Assembly: GCA_963277665.1 (NCBI GenBank)
Contig: OY728122.1
Location: forward strand, 1,550,018,868-1,550,082,867
Length of the DNA stretch: 64,000 nt
Reading direction: 5' to 3'
Origin: Viscum album
Taxonomy: Eukaryota; Streptophyta; Magnoliopsida; Santalales; Viscaceae
In this document: in pieces, positions 1-13,784 of the stretch
How positions within the stretch are numbered: the first letter of the stretch is position 1
Layout of the letters: each line of letters opens with the position of its first letter
Made by a program: the position numbers and the translations under genes
The notes under the pieces: generated by a model
Told to the model about the DNA's origin: nothing
Seen by the model: only the letters and a program-made list of their open reading frames with translations
Database searches by the model: none

Positions 1-1360
1 AAGAGGTGGGGATACCATTGAGGGATAGAAACATGATGGGATTTCAGCTTTGTGCTTTAGAGATCTGATGGTTGTACCTATGGCCTTTCAGGAACAACTA
101 CTTAAATTATACTACCATTCATGATGGGTTGGGCATCTAGGTACATAGAATATGTATAAGGCGTTAAAGGTACTATTTCAGTATTGAGGCATGAAAAAGA
201 CGGTGGTTGAGTTTTTCTCGCAATGATTAACTTGTTAGCAAGTTAAAGAAGAGCTTTAAAGACCAGCGGTTATGTTGCAGTCCTTACCTATCCCAGTGGG
301 GAAATGGGAGCAGAGAGCGATGTATTTTGTTATATGTCTTCCATGAAATGTTCGGAAACACGATTCCATACGGGTGATAGTGGATTGGCATACCATGTAG
401 GACCATTTAATTCCAAATCTTGAAAATCATATGGTGGAGGATCTGTCTACAATATATATCCATGAAGTGGTAAAAAGGACTGACATACTAGTGTCAATCA
501 TCACAGATAGAGATCCATGGTTCAAATTTCATTTTATGAAATACTTACAGCAATTTCTTGGCACCCAGTTGACTATGAGCACGATGTATCATCCTCCGAC
601 GGATAGGAAATCTGAGAAGACGATACATACAATGAAAGACATTTTGTAGGCTTTTGTAATGGATTTTTTGGATCATGGGAGGAGAATATACCCATGGTGG
701 AGTTCCCATAAAATAACAGCTATCAGTCCATGAAAAATATGGCTCTGAATGAATAATTGTGTGGGAATCCTTGTCATTCACCATTGTGTTGGGTGGAAAT
801 AGTTGAAACATCACTAGTTGGGTCGAGCCTTGTCCATGAAACAATTTATAAGATCCAATTGATTAGAGAAAGTATAGAGATGTCTCAGAGCCATTAAAAA
901 TCATATACAAATCCCTACTGAAGACCGTTGTCATTTGATTTATGTGATCATGTCTTCTTCATGATATCTCCAAGGATTGGACATCATCGTTTCGAGAATT
1001 AGAGAAAGTTGTCTCCTAGATACATTCGCCAGTTAGAGATACTGGAATGGGTCAGAGAGGTGGAATATCAATTGGCTTTACCACCATGGTTCAGTTCAAT
1101 GCATAATGTGTTCCATGTATCTCAGATGAAAAGGTATCATCATGATCTTAACCATGTGATTAGTTGTGATCACGTTGACCTAGAATCAGATGCTTTGTTG
1201 ATAAATATACTTGTATGAATTGTGGATACAAAAGAGAATGCCTTGCAAGGAAAAAGCATCGTTCTATTTTGGGTCTTATGGAAGCATGTTAATATTCATG
1301 AACATATTTGGGAGTTTGAGAAGTAAATGAAAGAGAATTGTCCAAAACACTTTTAGGGAA
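1..1360 (+). pseudogene. Chromovirus (Ty3/gypsy) integrase and chromodomain, 3' end of pol, decayed
   Basis: This is the tail of a gypsy polyprotein; integrase would insert the cDNA copy into chromatin. Seen in order: an HHCC-like zinc-binding stretch (about 100-260), the entry to the catalytic core around 300-345 (GKWEQ then FVICLP), the second catalytic Asp in ITDRDPWF and the catalytic Glu in TDRKSEKTIH within the open frame 431-649, a GPY/F-type module at 1009-1160 (LSPRYIRQLEILEWV and HNVFHVSQMKRY), and a chromodomain-like end at about 1255-1325 (ending HEHIWEFEK). The first catalytic Asp, expected in MDFV, appears as Tyr in MYFV. Stops and frameshifts separate the pieces, so no product is expected. 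The polypurine tract and LTR follow directly. The order IN-GPY/F-chromodomain is diagnostic of plant chromoviruses; the rest of the element lies left of the window. Confidence 0.9.
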
Positions 1361-1394
1361 GTTATTGTTTTCTACATTCTGAGGATGAAGAGAT

Positions 1395-1409
1395 CAATGG
1401 TGGGGAGAG
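1395..1409 (+). other. Polypurine tract (plus-strand primer) of the first chromovirus
   Basis: A purine-rich run (GGTGGGGAGAG) sits after the chromodomain end and just before the LTR start, the usual place for the RNase H-resistant primer of plus-strand DNA synthesis. It follows a short region resembling the spacer between pol and the LTR in plant gypsy elements. Confidence 0.6.
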
Positions 1410-3529
1410 TATAGTACACCCAGTCTCTGGTATGTAACCCTTACATGATGATTTTTAGGGTTATAATGTTTAAGGGTGATTGTTGCGAGATTTAAGAGAA
1501 CATTGGAAGTAGTTTTAAAGAAAAATGGATGTCACACAGGCGACACACGGTCATTCTAACTATGCGTCCAAACCGCATGTTTCTCCTCCTCTTGAGGTAG
1601 TGCATCCTGCATGGTTAGAGTACAGTTAGGGAGATCGTGCATCGAATCCATGTGAGGGTCTTCCTAGGTAGTATCTAATTCATGGTTATTGTAAAGTTTG
1701 TATAACCGTGTGAACAAACCATGCAGATATTTATGTGATATCCTAAAAATTAGATCTAAAATATTTTTTCATCTTAGTGGCTCTTTTATTCTCCTAAGTG
1801 GTCATAACAAGGGATTGTGTTCTCTTAAGGCTAATGAAGGTTCTCCCATCAATCTAGAGATGATCTGATGGATTTCCATGGTGAATCAATGTCGGGTTCA
1901 AGAGTTATGTGATTGTTCTTCATCGTTCTTGATTAGTTTCTTAGGTCTACACAGATCTACTTTTCCTCTTCTCTCGATTTCATAGATCTATTCCCAATAT
2001 GGGTAGATCTAGACATATAGATTCCATGTATAATGATATTTGGTTTTTCTTCATGCTAGTAGAAGAGATCATTGGCGATTTCATGGAGAATTGACACAGT
2101 TTTACTTGTGCGTCCTTTATTTGTTGGGGTTCTCATTGAACTCTTCGAGTTAGGAGACTTCATTCTCAAATCCACTTTATAAAACATGTTGTAAGTCATT
2201 AAAATTTTTTGATTCCTGTGATATTTATTTATTTATTTGAACAATTTTTTCAAACCTTCTGGAGTGACATTTTGAGAAATCATGAAAATTGGTGATTTTT
2301 AATGAGTTCTTGTGTTCTTTATTTTAAAATAATTATTTCAAATTGTTGATTTTTTGGAATTCTGGCTCATGGACTAGATTAGATGTTTTCTATAAATGGG
2401 AATTATTTATTGAAATGAAATGGATGTATTGAAAGTGGTTTATTATTTGGTTTTCAATAAATGAACAGTTAATTGAAATGGATTGAATTGGTTGGACAAA
2501 CTTGGTTTTTGAAATGATGATTGTGTGTTTTCAGGGGTTTTTGGGATGACTAATGGTTAGGGGTCTCCCCCATCATTAACGGGGTGGTTAAGGGTTATGG
2601 ATCTCCCCTATAAATGGGTTTATGTGGAATAGATAATGTACTGGGGTCTCCCCCATCATTAATGGGATGGATAAGGGTTTGGGATCTCCCCTGTCAATTG
2701 GATCACTAGGAAGGACATAGTGAAAGGATGACTCCCCACTCATGATTATAGGGATATTCATGTTACATGAATGGTTGTTTGTGTGTTCTATAGTATGGAA
2801 TGGGTATTCTAAATGATAAGATGTATTGGTTAATGGATTTTCATCATTATTGTTCTATAAAAATAACTTGCAAGTAATTTGTTTCATTTGGCTTTGTTTT
2901 GACTTGGTTACGAACAGTTTTTGGAACTTGTTTATATATGGTTATAAACTATTTGGTAAATTTTTTTATATAAATTTTTTCATATAAATGTGTCTAACAC
3001 ATCAATCATTGTGGAGTTAGTATGAATTCATTTGAAAAAACCTACTTAGTTTTACACTCACCCCTGCTTTGGCACTTCGATGCTTTTTCAGATGTTATCT
3101 TCAGGGATAGGTGAAATGGTAATGTTTCCCACATTTATAGAAACAACTCATGATTTTTGGGATGTTTAATGATTGTGGAGCTTGGAGCTTGTGGAGCATG
3201 GATCCTTGGGTTTTTTTAGAGTCTTTAGTTGTTTTGTCTATTGTGTACTTGGATACTTGTTTGGTCTTCTATTTTTGCACACTTTGATGTGGTTTTGAGA
3301 TACGTGATACTGTTGAGTTGTTATAATTTTTCTCATTTATCATTTAGTGAATGGATTTTTATGGGTTTTTTATATATATTGGTTTTTTCATAAAGATTAA
3401 ATTGTCCCCCACTTGTATGTGAAACCCTACGGAATTTTATTTCATACTTTGGAATCTTGGGGATGTATCTTAATAGAAATTAATTACTTGTTGTACTCTC
3501 ATGATAATGATAATTGGTGGGTCATTACA
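1410..3529 (+). repeat. 3' LTR of the first chromovirus (about 2.1 kb)
   Basis: The left end reads TATAGTACACCC directly after the polypurine tract, a decayed form of the TGTAATACCC start common in plant chromoviruses. The right end reads GGGTCATTACA, matching the usual TTACA end. Inside, at about 3050-3075, is an ACACTCACCCC motif that has counterparts in the other LTRs of this window. Short imperfect direct repeats containing GGTCTCCCCCATCATTAA and similar words occur at about 2560-2700. The matching 5' LTR is outside the window, so age and target duplication cannot be judged. Confidence 0.7.
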
Positions 3530-6500
3530 TCACATATATGTCAAAAAAAATTACTCCATTTTTAGAACACAAAACATATGTTATGTGTTTTTAAAATATT
3601 ATACATAAATATATTTTATCATGTTCTATATTATACGTGTTTAACATGTATGATCATTTTAAATATAAACAATTAAAATTGAAACACATGTGTCATGTAT
3701 AAAATACTGAATATATTTGAAATATTTGAAACATTGTTTTTTTTAAATAATGCACTACAAAATAATAAAGTAATATTTATAGTAATAAAACAACATATTA
3801 ATAAAAATTTACATATTTTAAAATTAATGAAATATGTTCTAACAAATAAAATATATAGTTTTCTGAATAAAAAAATTTGTGTTTTTTTATTTAATGGTGA
3901 ATAGTAATGAATTTTTTATTTTAATGAATACATTTTTCAAATTTAGTACATTATAAATATTTTAAAATTATTTTTTTAATATAGTATATTTAACATATAA
4001 TATGTTTTAAATATTAATAAAACAGATAATAAATTTTATGTGTTTTAAAAAAATATACATCTATGTATTTTTAGTAAACGCACATATACTGATAGATATA
4101 AAAACTCAATTTTCATTAAAGAAAATTTATATTAAAATATTTATATACCTCTTTTATGTGTATAGTTTATCAATGTGGGGCCAAATGATACATTTCAGTA
4201 TACACCATGATAAACTAATTACTCAGAATAATTCATTATATACTATTAAAATAATATATATCCATGATCTGCTTATATATAATTAAGAATTCCCTTTATA
4301 AATCTATTTGGTGGAAATCCATGGTTTGCCTCTAACTCTGATGTGAGAGGTTTTCTAGACAATAGTTATTATCCATTAATATCATACCACATTTTATGAT
4401 AATGAATTGTTGAATCATTCATTGAGATGCTAATAGTGTGAATAAATATTGATCTTTTATTTATGATTTTTTCTTTATATAATTTTTTTACTTGATAGAA
4501 TTTATATTTACTCATCCTTCAATTTTTTTTCTCATAGTTATCTAAAAAATAATAAAATATAAATTTTTACCAGATGATTTTTCACAATTTTTCACTAATA
4601 TGGGTGACTACAAATTTTTTATGACTAGTATCTTCTGATTTATAAATAAGAAATTCATATCATAAATGTATTACACAACATTCCGAGAATGTGTCTTCAT
4701 TAATAATGTTTTAATTTATCCCCAAATAATTTATAGTGTCCCATATGATTATAATAAATACACTTGTATTAATCAATATTCAAAGTGAACTATGTTATGA
4801 TGAATCTCATCCTTGATCAAATTGGCTCTATTGTCATGACTTTAATGAGATTTTCAATGGAATGATTAATATTTGAATCATTATTTCTTTGAATATCACT
4901 ATTATGTTATTTTCAATACATAAAATAATGCATACATAGAATGATTACTTCAATATCATTTCATTTTCATTTTAAATTAAAATTATACAAAATTATCTCC
5001 TTCTATTTGTTCAACATGACGGTTAATTTGTAAGTCAATCGACATATTTTGATACTATGAACATGTTTCAATATCGGCTCATTACGTGAATACAAAACTA
5101 TATCTATCCATCTCTATTGACTGTAAATGTATCATTTTTAAATATTTACATTCATTAATACATTTATAATATTTATAATTATCATGGAATAGTAATATAT
5201 ATATATATATATATGTGTGTGTGTAATTTATTAATTTAATATGATTTTATTACCATTAGAATAAGTTCATAAATATATATATATATATATATATATTTCT
5301 CAATTTAAAATTTTTTAAAATATTTTATAAATATCTATCATTATGTTTTCTTATGAAACTCAAACAAATAGATTTATATGTGATAATATATTATAATATC
5401 TAAATGATAGATTCTTTATAATATTAGGCAATTAAATTCATATATCCAATTAATTTTTATGGATATTCCAAAAATATCAACAAAATTTTTTAAAGAATAT
5501 ATAGAACATCATCACCTCAAATTCAATTATCAAATCTTCGTTGAATGTACATTAACAGTAAAATGTCCCAAAAATATAGTCTTCGAGCATGAAAATATCA
5601 TATTCTAAAAAGTTCTCAATTTTATAAATTGAATAAACATAGTCAATTTAAATTTATATCATATTCACTTCACCTAAAAGGCATTATCACATTACCGTTT
5701 CATATTTTCATGAATGGTCTGGTCATATTATAGTGAATATTACTTATTTTTCATAGTCATGTAAACTTCAATAAATATTTTATAACTCATAGTCACTTAA
5801 AATAAAATTCAAGGTATGATAAATAAATTACCCCATAAAATAATTTTTATTCATTGTACATTATCACATCTGATTACTATCATTACTAACTCACATTCAC
5901 AACAAGTTTATCAAATCTCCAAAATACTTCAAATGAACTCAAAACATCATAAAAATATCAAGGTATCAAAATAACCTCAATGGTAATCAATAACACTTCA
6001 CAAAAATATAAAGATTGTTCTAATAAAATATATATAAGTTTATTGTTTTGGTAACATGTTTCATTAACTTGGAGAAATATGATCCATTATTACTGGGGAA
6101 TATGATAATCTTAAGAATTTATAATCAAAATATTCATACTTATAGATTGATTATGTTTCAAAATTATATTGTTCTTTATGTATCATATTTTTACAATGAA
6201 CTAAAATATTAAATTAAAACATATATATTCTATTTATACATGAATAATCATTCCTTGATTTTTATATTTTGATTATATAAAAATATTCTTTATACAGTTT
6301 AAATTTTCATATAAAACTATTTTTTTAATGGAAAATAGTATGTTTTATTAGTACTCTAGATGTTTTACCAATGTCCACATATGTTATGTGATCCATATTT
6401 TCTATGGAATGATTTTTTGGTGAGTTCCTTTTGATATTCTATCTAAAATTGTTCATTTTTTAAAATTTACGCCCTAGTAACTCTTTTCCTTGAATCTTCA

Positions 6501-7880
6501 TCAAAAAACATCATCCAAAGAAAAAAAATATTTCACTAAAAAGTATTTAACTATCTCAAAAATATATAAAATATTATTTTAGAAAATATTCAATCTTAAA
6601 TCCCCAATAATTATTGTTCAAAAAAATTAAATAAACTAGTTCGTTTGTAATTTCAATATACTCATTTTGATTTATTATTATTAATATTATTATCCATTTC
6701 AAATGAATTATATTATCTATTCAAAAAGAAATTTTAGATGGATTATTATTTTTCATTTTCTATTAATTATTTATACTAAATTCAATGAAATGATATTAGG
6801 GTAATATATTTCATAATAATAATATAATAGTTTGAACTCATAATAGTGAGATATAATTCAGCCAACTCAAAAAGGATACAAATATAAATCTTTTCAAAAA
6901 CATGTTTGATTATTAATAATATCAATAATTTCCATTAAATATTTATACTCATAGTGTAATATAATTTTTATTATGAATAAATATTCCATTATTGTGTAAA
7001 TAATGTACCCATAGTTCCTTGAATTATACAAATAATAAAATATTATAACATATAATAAATGTAGAGTGAACATTTATTTTACATGGTGTTTCATTATTAA
7101 CCCCCTTCAAGGTATAAACCGTCAATTTAAATAAATTAGATATTATTTTATTATTTATCACCTTTTCTTAAATTATCTAGATATATAATTATTCAAAGGG
7201 ATTTGGGGATCATCCTAAATTTCTTCATCACAACATGGATATTGATTGTGATTATAAAATCATCCATTTTCAGCTACACCATATGATCTTCTATTATTAT
7301 TTATCATTTTCTTCTGAATCACCTTATCTATTGTTCGTACATTAATATAACCACACATAAATATTTCTTACATTTTTCACAGAATTTGTTTTTTAAGACT
7401 TCTATACTTTTATAATTCTCTACATAAAAAATATTAAACAATATTTTATCTCAATCATTAAATTATACTGATTTTACATTTTTCCACTATTCATATTGTT
7501 TTTATAAATAATATTCATTTTTAATGAAATATTAATTATAAAGCACAATAATCCCATATAAATAGGTTTCTCTATCATCAAGGATTGCAAATAAAAATCA
7601 TTTGTCATAACAATGTGGAATGTTACACTAAATTGGGTAGATTTTGAGTTAATTGAATTTTGGAGTTATTAAGGAAGAATATTAATATGGTTTAAAGTAC
7701 TATGTATTGATTCATAAAATCTACCACATAATTTCCTACGATGATAAAAAGTATTTCAATTATCATAAATTGTAATTATTTTGACCGCAAATATTCATAT
7801 GAATTTGAGATATCCTCTTTATTGGTTCACCCCTAGATTATTACATCATTGACTTTATATTTTTTAAATACATTTATAGT
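3530..7880. other. AT-rich intergenic stretch without recognised gene
   Basis: Very AT-rich sequence with frequent stops in all frames. Open frames at 3695-3904 and 4038-4286 are made of AT-rich codons and match no family I know. Two microsatellites lie at 5195-5224 and 5272-5297. The stretch is probably decayed transposon sequence, but I could not identify any element in it. Confidence 0.5.
5195..5297. repeat. Two AT microsatellites, the first grading into GT
   Basis: An alternating AT run at 5195-5214 passes into a GT run up to 5224, and a second AT run covers 5272-5297. The AT-then-GT pattern recurs at 10335-10376. Confidence 0.85.
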
Positions 7881-7889
7881 TTTAATAAT

Positions 7890-8666
7890 ATGATTCATGT
7901 TTTCTTAACAAGATGGTTCCTAGATAGAAAACCAAGGCACTATAAAAATAAAGAAGAAGAGCTTCAAAAGTCTAAAAGATGGAATCATATTTCCAACTTT
8001 TTTATGAAAAGGAAGAAGGTCATCAGCAATTTCATCAAGCCAGGTGATGTCTTGATTGAATCCCTTGTTTAAAAGACAATCATGAACCATGTTATATTCA
8101 AGATAAATATGAGTGATGATGTATTTGATGTTGTGAAGAGAACTGATGCAGTCGATCCAACAGGTGGTAATCGGCTACGCAATATGTATCACACCATTCC
8201 AAACAGCTTGCACAGGAGTGGAAAAATAACTCACAATACATAGGTTGTTCTAACCATGTTGTTTGGAAAAAGATATGGCATGAATCATACCCATCATTTC
8301 AGCTTCCAGAGAGGGGGCAATGCTATAACTGCCATAAAATCAACCAATGATCTGACCAGTATGATTCTGGATTATTGTTCCACACCTCGTGGGACTAGGA
8401 TTACCTTTTCAAGTTCTATCCACATTAACCTTAATCCATCCTGGAATAGGGGGATTCCTGAATACTTCAAAAGTACGGCGAGGTTGGAAATAGTTGTCGA
8501 TAATACGTAAACGATGAAGGATGCTAATGTCTTGCACCTTGTTGTTGCAGTGACCCTTTTGGATTGATGTAGCCTCCCGAATGGGGATGAGAATCTGAGT
8601 TTTTCCTACATTAATACTTGATGAGTATTTATTATTAATAATAGCATTTCTATCATACCATATCAC
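7890..8666 (-). pseudogene. LINE (plant L1 type) C-terminal RNase H region, decayed
   Basis: Plant L1 ORF2 proteins often end in an RNase H domain fused after the reverse transcriptase. The minus-strand open frame 8409-8666 starts with a linker (MIWYDRNAIINN) and ends in NPPIPGWIKVNVDRT, which matches the PPPGWIKVNTDG entry to that domain, with the catalytic Asp of the DG pair present but the Gly replaced. Further downstream to about 8090 the expected domain continues only with frameshifts and stops. An RNH-end-like string (FLSRNHLVKKT, compare YREGN..AD.LA) occurs near 7900-7935. T-rich plus-strand sequence just left of 7890 could be the old poly(A) tail. This is the 3' part of the same LINE as the RT piece on its right. 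Confidence 0.8.
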
Positions 8667-8969
8667 GTGATGAAGCTCATAGGCAGTAACAAAAAATATG
8701 TTTTAAATTTTTTGAGAACTATTCAGATCTGCACATCTCTTTAATTGAGTTTTGACAGAGTCATGCATCCACCATCGATAGTTAAAAATGTCAAAAATAT
8801 AATTCCAAAGAGTAGAAGTAGTGGAAAAAGAAAGAAATATACGATTAGCATCTTCTATGTGCTGATTGTAGAGGCTTCATTTAGAACAGAGTTGAAAACT
8901 AGACGATTTCAGACGGTCATTAGTGGGAAGTCTGTTATGAGAAAGTCACCATATAAGATTAAATAATGA

Positions 8970-9816
8970 GGGTTTTGTCTATGGTTTGTCAAAAAGTTTT
9001 AACCACCAAAAATCACTTTCGGAGTTACAAAAGAAATGGCTGTAAATCTTTTTAGAATCAAGTATACCATTGTGTGAAGGTTCCCAAAATACGAAATCAT
9101 TAGTGTTTGAGAAGGGATAGCTGTAAATGACATTCATAATGTTATCCGGAAGAGGTTCATTACGAGCATTATGAACATCTCTATTAGAGATTTTGGTGTC
9201 CCCAGGTCATTGGTCAAGGGAAACCCTAGAAATTAAAGGAGTGTCAGCCCAGTTATCTAACCAGAAGTTCATGGTGGAGTTTCTGTAGACCATCCACCTG
9301 GAGTTACTCATGATTGAGGAAAAGAAATGCTTTATGGATGACTAGAAAGAGGAGGAAAGAAAGTTAGAGTTTCCTTTCTCAAATATTATGAATAAATCTA
9401 TATTTAAGAAAGTTGATAGAATCTGAGTTTTTGTAGAATATGTTTAAGGTGAGCCTATATTGCAGAGCCCCATTAAAATGTTTAATATTTTTTTTGTCGA
9501 TACCTCCCTTCTCAATTGGTTGAAAACATTTAGACAATGGAATGGTTACAAGTTTCTGCTCCATCGTTCTACTAGTCCAAACCAAATTTTTGTTTGAGGT
9601 GTTCATTTTTTTAATAATACTAGCAGGCCAATTGTAAACCATCATCGAATAAACCTTTTTAGAGACAATAGAAGATTTCACAAGGCATATTCTATCCGCC
9701 ATAGAGATGGATTTTCTTTTCCAATAGGAATGATTGTTTGTAACTTGATTAGAAATTTCAAGGATGTGACTAGATTTGGGACTTCCCCAAAAGATGGGGA
9801 CACCATAAGAATATGA
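8970..9816 (-). pseudogene. LINE reverse transcriptase C-terminus and zinc-binding linker, decayed
   Basis: The minus-strand frame is open from 9816 down to 9379 (146 codons; the only internal ATG is at 9702). It reads GVPIFWGSPKSS, then YWKRKSISMADRICLVKSS and YNWPASIIKKMN, matching the plant L1 pattern of YLGVPIF.G.PK, WKGK.LSMAGR.CLVKS and W......I..... that follows the RT palm. Below 9379 the match continues with stops (for example PFSNTNDFVFWEPSHNG, like the zf-RVT region). The element stops abruptly near 9820, with no RT palm or endonuclease to its right, so it is 5'-truncated, as is usual for LINEs, or cut by a later deletion. No functional product is possible. Confidence 0.88.
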
Positions 9817-9819
9817 CTA

Positions 9820-10330
9820 ATGTAAACATTATTCAAAATATCAAAGATATATATCAAATTTCATAGTTATTTAATAATATATGTTATTTTAAAATTGTTT
9901 TTTTATAATTTATGAATATATTGTTTCATATGATACTCCTTTAAAGAAAAATTATGATTTGGAATAGTTGTGATGAACTCTTATTCAAAAACATATTCAA
10001 CTATGATTTTTATTTTATTTTTTATTAGGAATTTTTAAGAAAAATAATTTCCTCCACTATCTAAAAAAAATTGGGAATATTAATCCATGATATTTCTAAA
10101 TCTTTCCAACAAAATATAAATTATACCATAAAATATATTTAGAAATATTCTTGAATATTTTTTGAATAAATTTTTCTTCACTTAAAAATATATCTGATAT
10201 ATATTTTATAACGAACACCTCATGATAAAATTATTAGTATATTTGAACTATATCATGTATTTTTAGTCAAATTTGAATTATAAAACTATTAAAAATATGC
10301 AACAATTTTTACCATCACTAAATTCCATGT

Positions 10331-10367
<37 letters not shown>

Positions 10368-13300
10368 TGTGTGTGTAAATATATTTTCACCTTTATTTAT
10401 TATCGAACATGGTCTTTGAATTCTAATTCACTCCTCAATTTTTTTATTGCAACATAATTTGTTCAGAATATCTTCTAATGAATCAACATTGGATTAAATA
10501 TCCTACTAGATTCCTTTTTTACACTTCTTCATAATATTTTTGTTATGATTGAATTTTTATTTAATATTCAGTAGCTCATTCTATAAAAAAAATAACCAAT
10601 GTTATAAATTTTAAATTAATTTTCTCCTGATAAACAACATAAACATTGATAGTTGTTATTTATCCAACATATTTACATTTTTTACTTGAAAATCATAGTA
10701 AAATTATTTCTTAATATTTCCATACATATTCAAAAAAATTATATAATTTTTGATATTTCAATTTTATTTAATGAAGTACATTAATTAAACTGTCAAAATA
10801 TTCCCTATATATTTTTCATTACCATTATCTTCACTACATGATGAATTTTTATTTTCATTGTAGCACAAAACCACATATCATTCTCCAACAAGGGATATAA
10901 ATTATTTTTTTTCTCAGTAAACATAAATTCCTCATTATATTTATCTACTACACTAAAAATATTTTAATCACATTTTCTGATGAATGTTTTCTTCTTATTT
11001 TATTTGAGAAATCATTTTTATTATTTGATTTTTCATTAATAAAAAATGTATTTATTGGAATTAGATAATAATCCTCATTTTCTAGGCCTATATAATGGAA
11101 TGTGACTAGAATATAGAAAAATAAATCATTATATGTAAAATAGCCTTTTATATTAACCATTATTTCTCATGAATTTTTAAGAAATAAAGGAATGATTTGA
11201 TCAATATATTCAAACACTTTTTTGTCCTGGTTTTATTATCGATGATAATTCCTTTAAGATCATCAATAATAAACTCTTGAATAAAGTTTTCTTTAATGTT
11301 GGAAAATTGACATAAAAATTTTAGGAAAATCTTTTAACATCAACTTCATTGTAGCTGAATCATTATTTTTTCATAAATTTTTATTTATGATATTGATTTC
11401 CATTTTTATATTTTAGATACAATTCTACACAATAATTAACAAAACATTTATTCTTCAGTAATTGATCTCAATTTTTTTATAATTTCTTCTTTAAAATTTT
11501 AATTTAATTTATATTTATTCTCTAATTTATCCCAAACATATTTGGTTGGATTTAGAACAATATGATTTATAAATTCATTAATATATAAGGATCACATAAT
11601 GAGAATTTTTATTTTTATATATTTCCCTAAAATCATCTTATTTGTGTGGGGCAATGGTTGATACCTTTTCAAAAGTGATAAATTCAATAATATTAGATTA
11701 AATAACATCAATATTAAAAAATATGAGATAATGAAACATTCAATATTTTTAGTCAATATTTTTTTATAAAATAAATATATCCCTATAAAATTCACGTAAT
11801 TAAGAGAACTCGCCTTTCTCATAAATACATACTAAAAAATATTAGAGAAAAAAATAAAGTGAATTTAGATTCAAATTTTTTATATCCAAGAGAGTGAATC
11901 AGATTTCAATGAAACCACTCATCCTTTCTTGATGAGGTAAAAAATGAATCCTATTAGAGAAATATATGACAAAATAATCACTCATAAATGGTTTCATCAA
12001 AATTATATGTATCCCCTTGTTAAATTATCATCCAAATCCCATTAGGTTTTATTTTCATGAATCTATTAGAGTAGGGATCCATGATTCATCTCTAAATCAC
12101 ATATGAGTATTCTCAAGGAACATAAATCATATTACATTATATGATACCATAAATGGTAAATGAGAATCTCTTAATACAACATTGTGGTAGGGATGAATTG
12201 GTGTTGATCTATTAATTTTTTTCATAATTTTAAAAAAACAATTGTACATAGAAATTTGGAATGAAATATCATTTTTTAATTATATCCCATACCCTTGTAC
12301 AAATAAAATAAACAAATTTGGATCATAAGACTTCTTCACTAATTTCCCATAATGTGATTTCCAGCAAATTTATTGTAATAATCATCATCTGAGTCCCAAA
12401 TAGTCAAATTATATACAAAATGTTATAATAGAAGTTATGAGAAGGTAGTATCCTTTATTCATTAAAAATAGAATCCCAACATGTTATAAATATCCATATT
12501 TACTATAATAATGTCTCCTAGTTTCAATAAATTATCATGGTTCACTAGTTCATGATTAATTTCCTACATTAATAACTCTATATCTTCTATCAACAACATA
12601 TTGATAACTTTTTACAACGGATTTATCTATTATGAATTATTTTGATAACTATATATCACATATTATCTTCATGGCATGCAACAATTTAAAAAAACATGGA
12701 AGATATTATATTCTCAAGAACACCTTCTTGAAAAATCTAAGAATAAGATACATCCTCCTTATTCTTATTCTTAATAGTGATAATGAATTAATAAATAACA
12801 AAACCTATATATATACATAGATCTGGATTAGAATCTGATTCATTATAGGAACTCTGGATTCATTATCCCTCTCTAAAACATTAGAATACATTTTTGAAAC
12901 ACTCTATAATATTTAATTCATACATTCAATTTTACTATATAAAGATAAGTAGATATATTTATGAATGATTCCTTAGTAAAAAATCATTCATTTTCCATTA
13001 AAAATGAATCATCAATACCTCCATTAGTTATTCCATAATATTCTCAAAGAATATCATAGAAATTTATTCAATAATATTTACCAAATAAAATCACCACATG
13101 ATAATTCAATTGAATAACAAAACAAATATATCTAAATAACTATCTCAATTATTAAAGTTCATTTCTTTAACTAATATTTTTCAATCTAGTCAAAATATAA
13201 TTGAATGAACACTAAAAAGTCATATTATATCATTAATTTCTAATACAATAATAAAATCATCATGTAATGTGAAACGTAGCCAATACAGTGAGTCATTTCA

Positions 13301-13784
13301 TGAAATTTTCATATTTTATAATATTTATAAATATAAAAAAGTGAATACTCATGGTCAAATGATTGTAATTCGTGTACAATCATACTCAATGGCATGATAA
13401 AATCCTTTTTATAAATTTTCAGTCATGGGTAGTTCGTATTATGTAGATGTTCAAATATTTTTTTATAGCCACTCGTAAATAGGAATATATTTGTAATCTC
13501 GAAATCATTTAATATAAATTTTGGGGTCAGATCATTCACATTTGAAATTAATTACACAGTTTCTTCTTTTATCTTCATGGTCTCTTCATTCTTATATATG
13601 ACAAGTTCTCATGTGAAATAATTTCATTGGATAAATATTTTTCATAGTCAATAAAAAATTATTTAATATATCATAATACATTCGATAAACTATATAATAT
13701 CTCAAATCTTTATAATAACCTCATTGATCTTCTTAAAAACATCCCAATACTATAAGGGAAAAAAGAATTGTGCTAGTGTAAACA
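9820..13784. other. AT-rich intergenic stretch without recognised gene
   Basis: Nothing identifiable. Open frames at 10948-11160, 11592-11822 and 12632-12820 have AT-driven composition and no family motif that I can see. A compound microsatellite of AT then CTCTGTGTGTGTG lies at 10335-10376. Confidence 0.5.

Noticed and set aside
3695..4286. Two AT-rich open frames as possible small genes
   Set aside because: Composition is Ile/Lys/Asn/Phe-rich as expected by chance in AT-rich DNA, with no domain or context.
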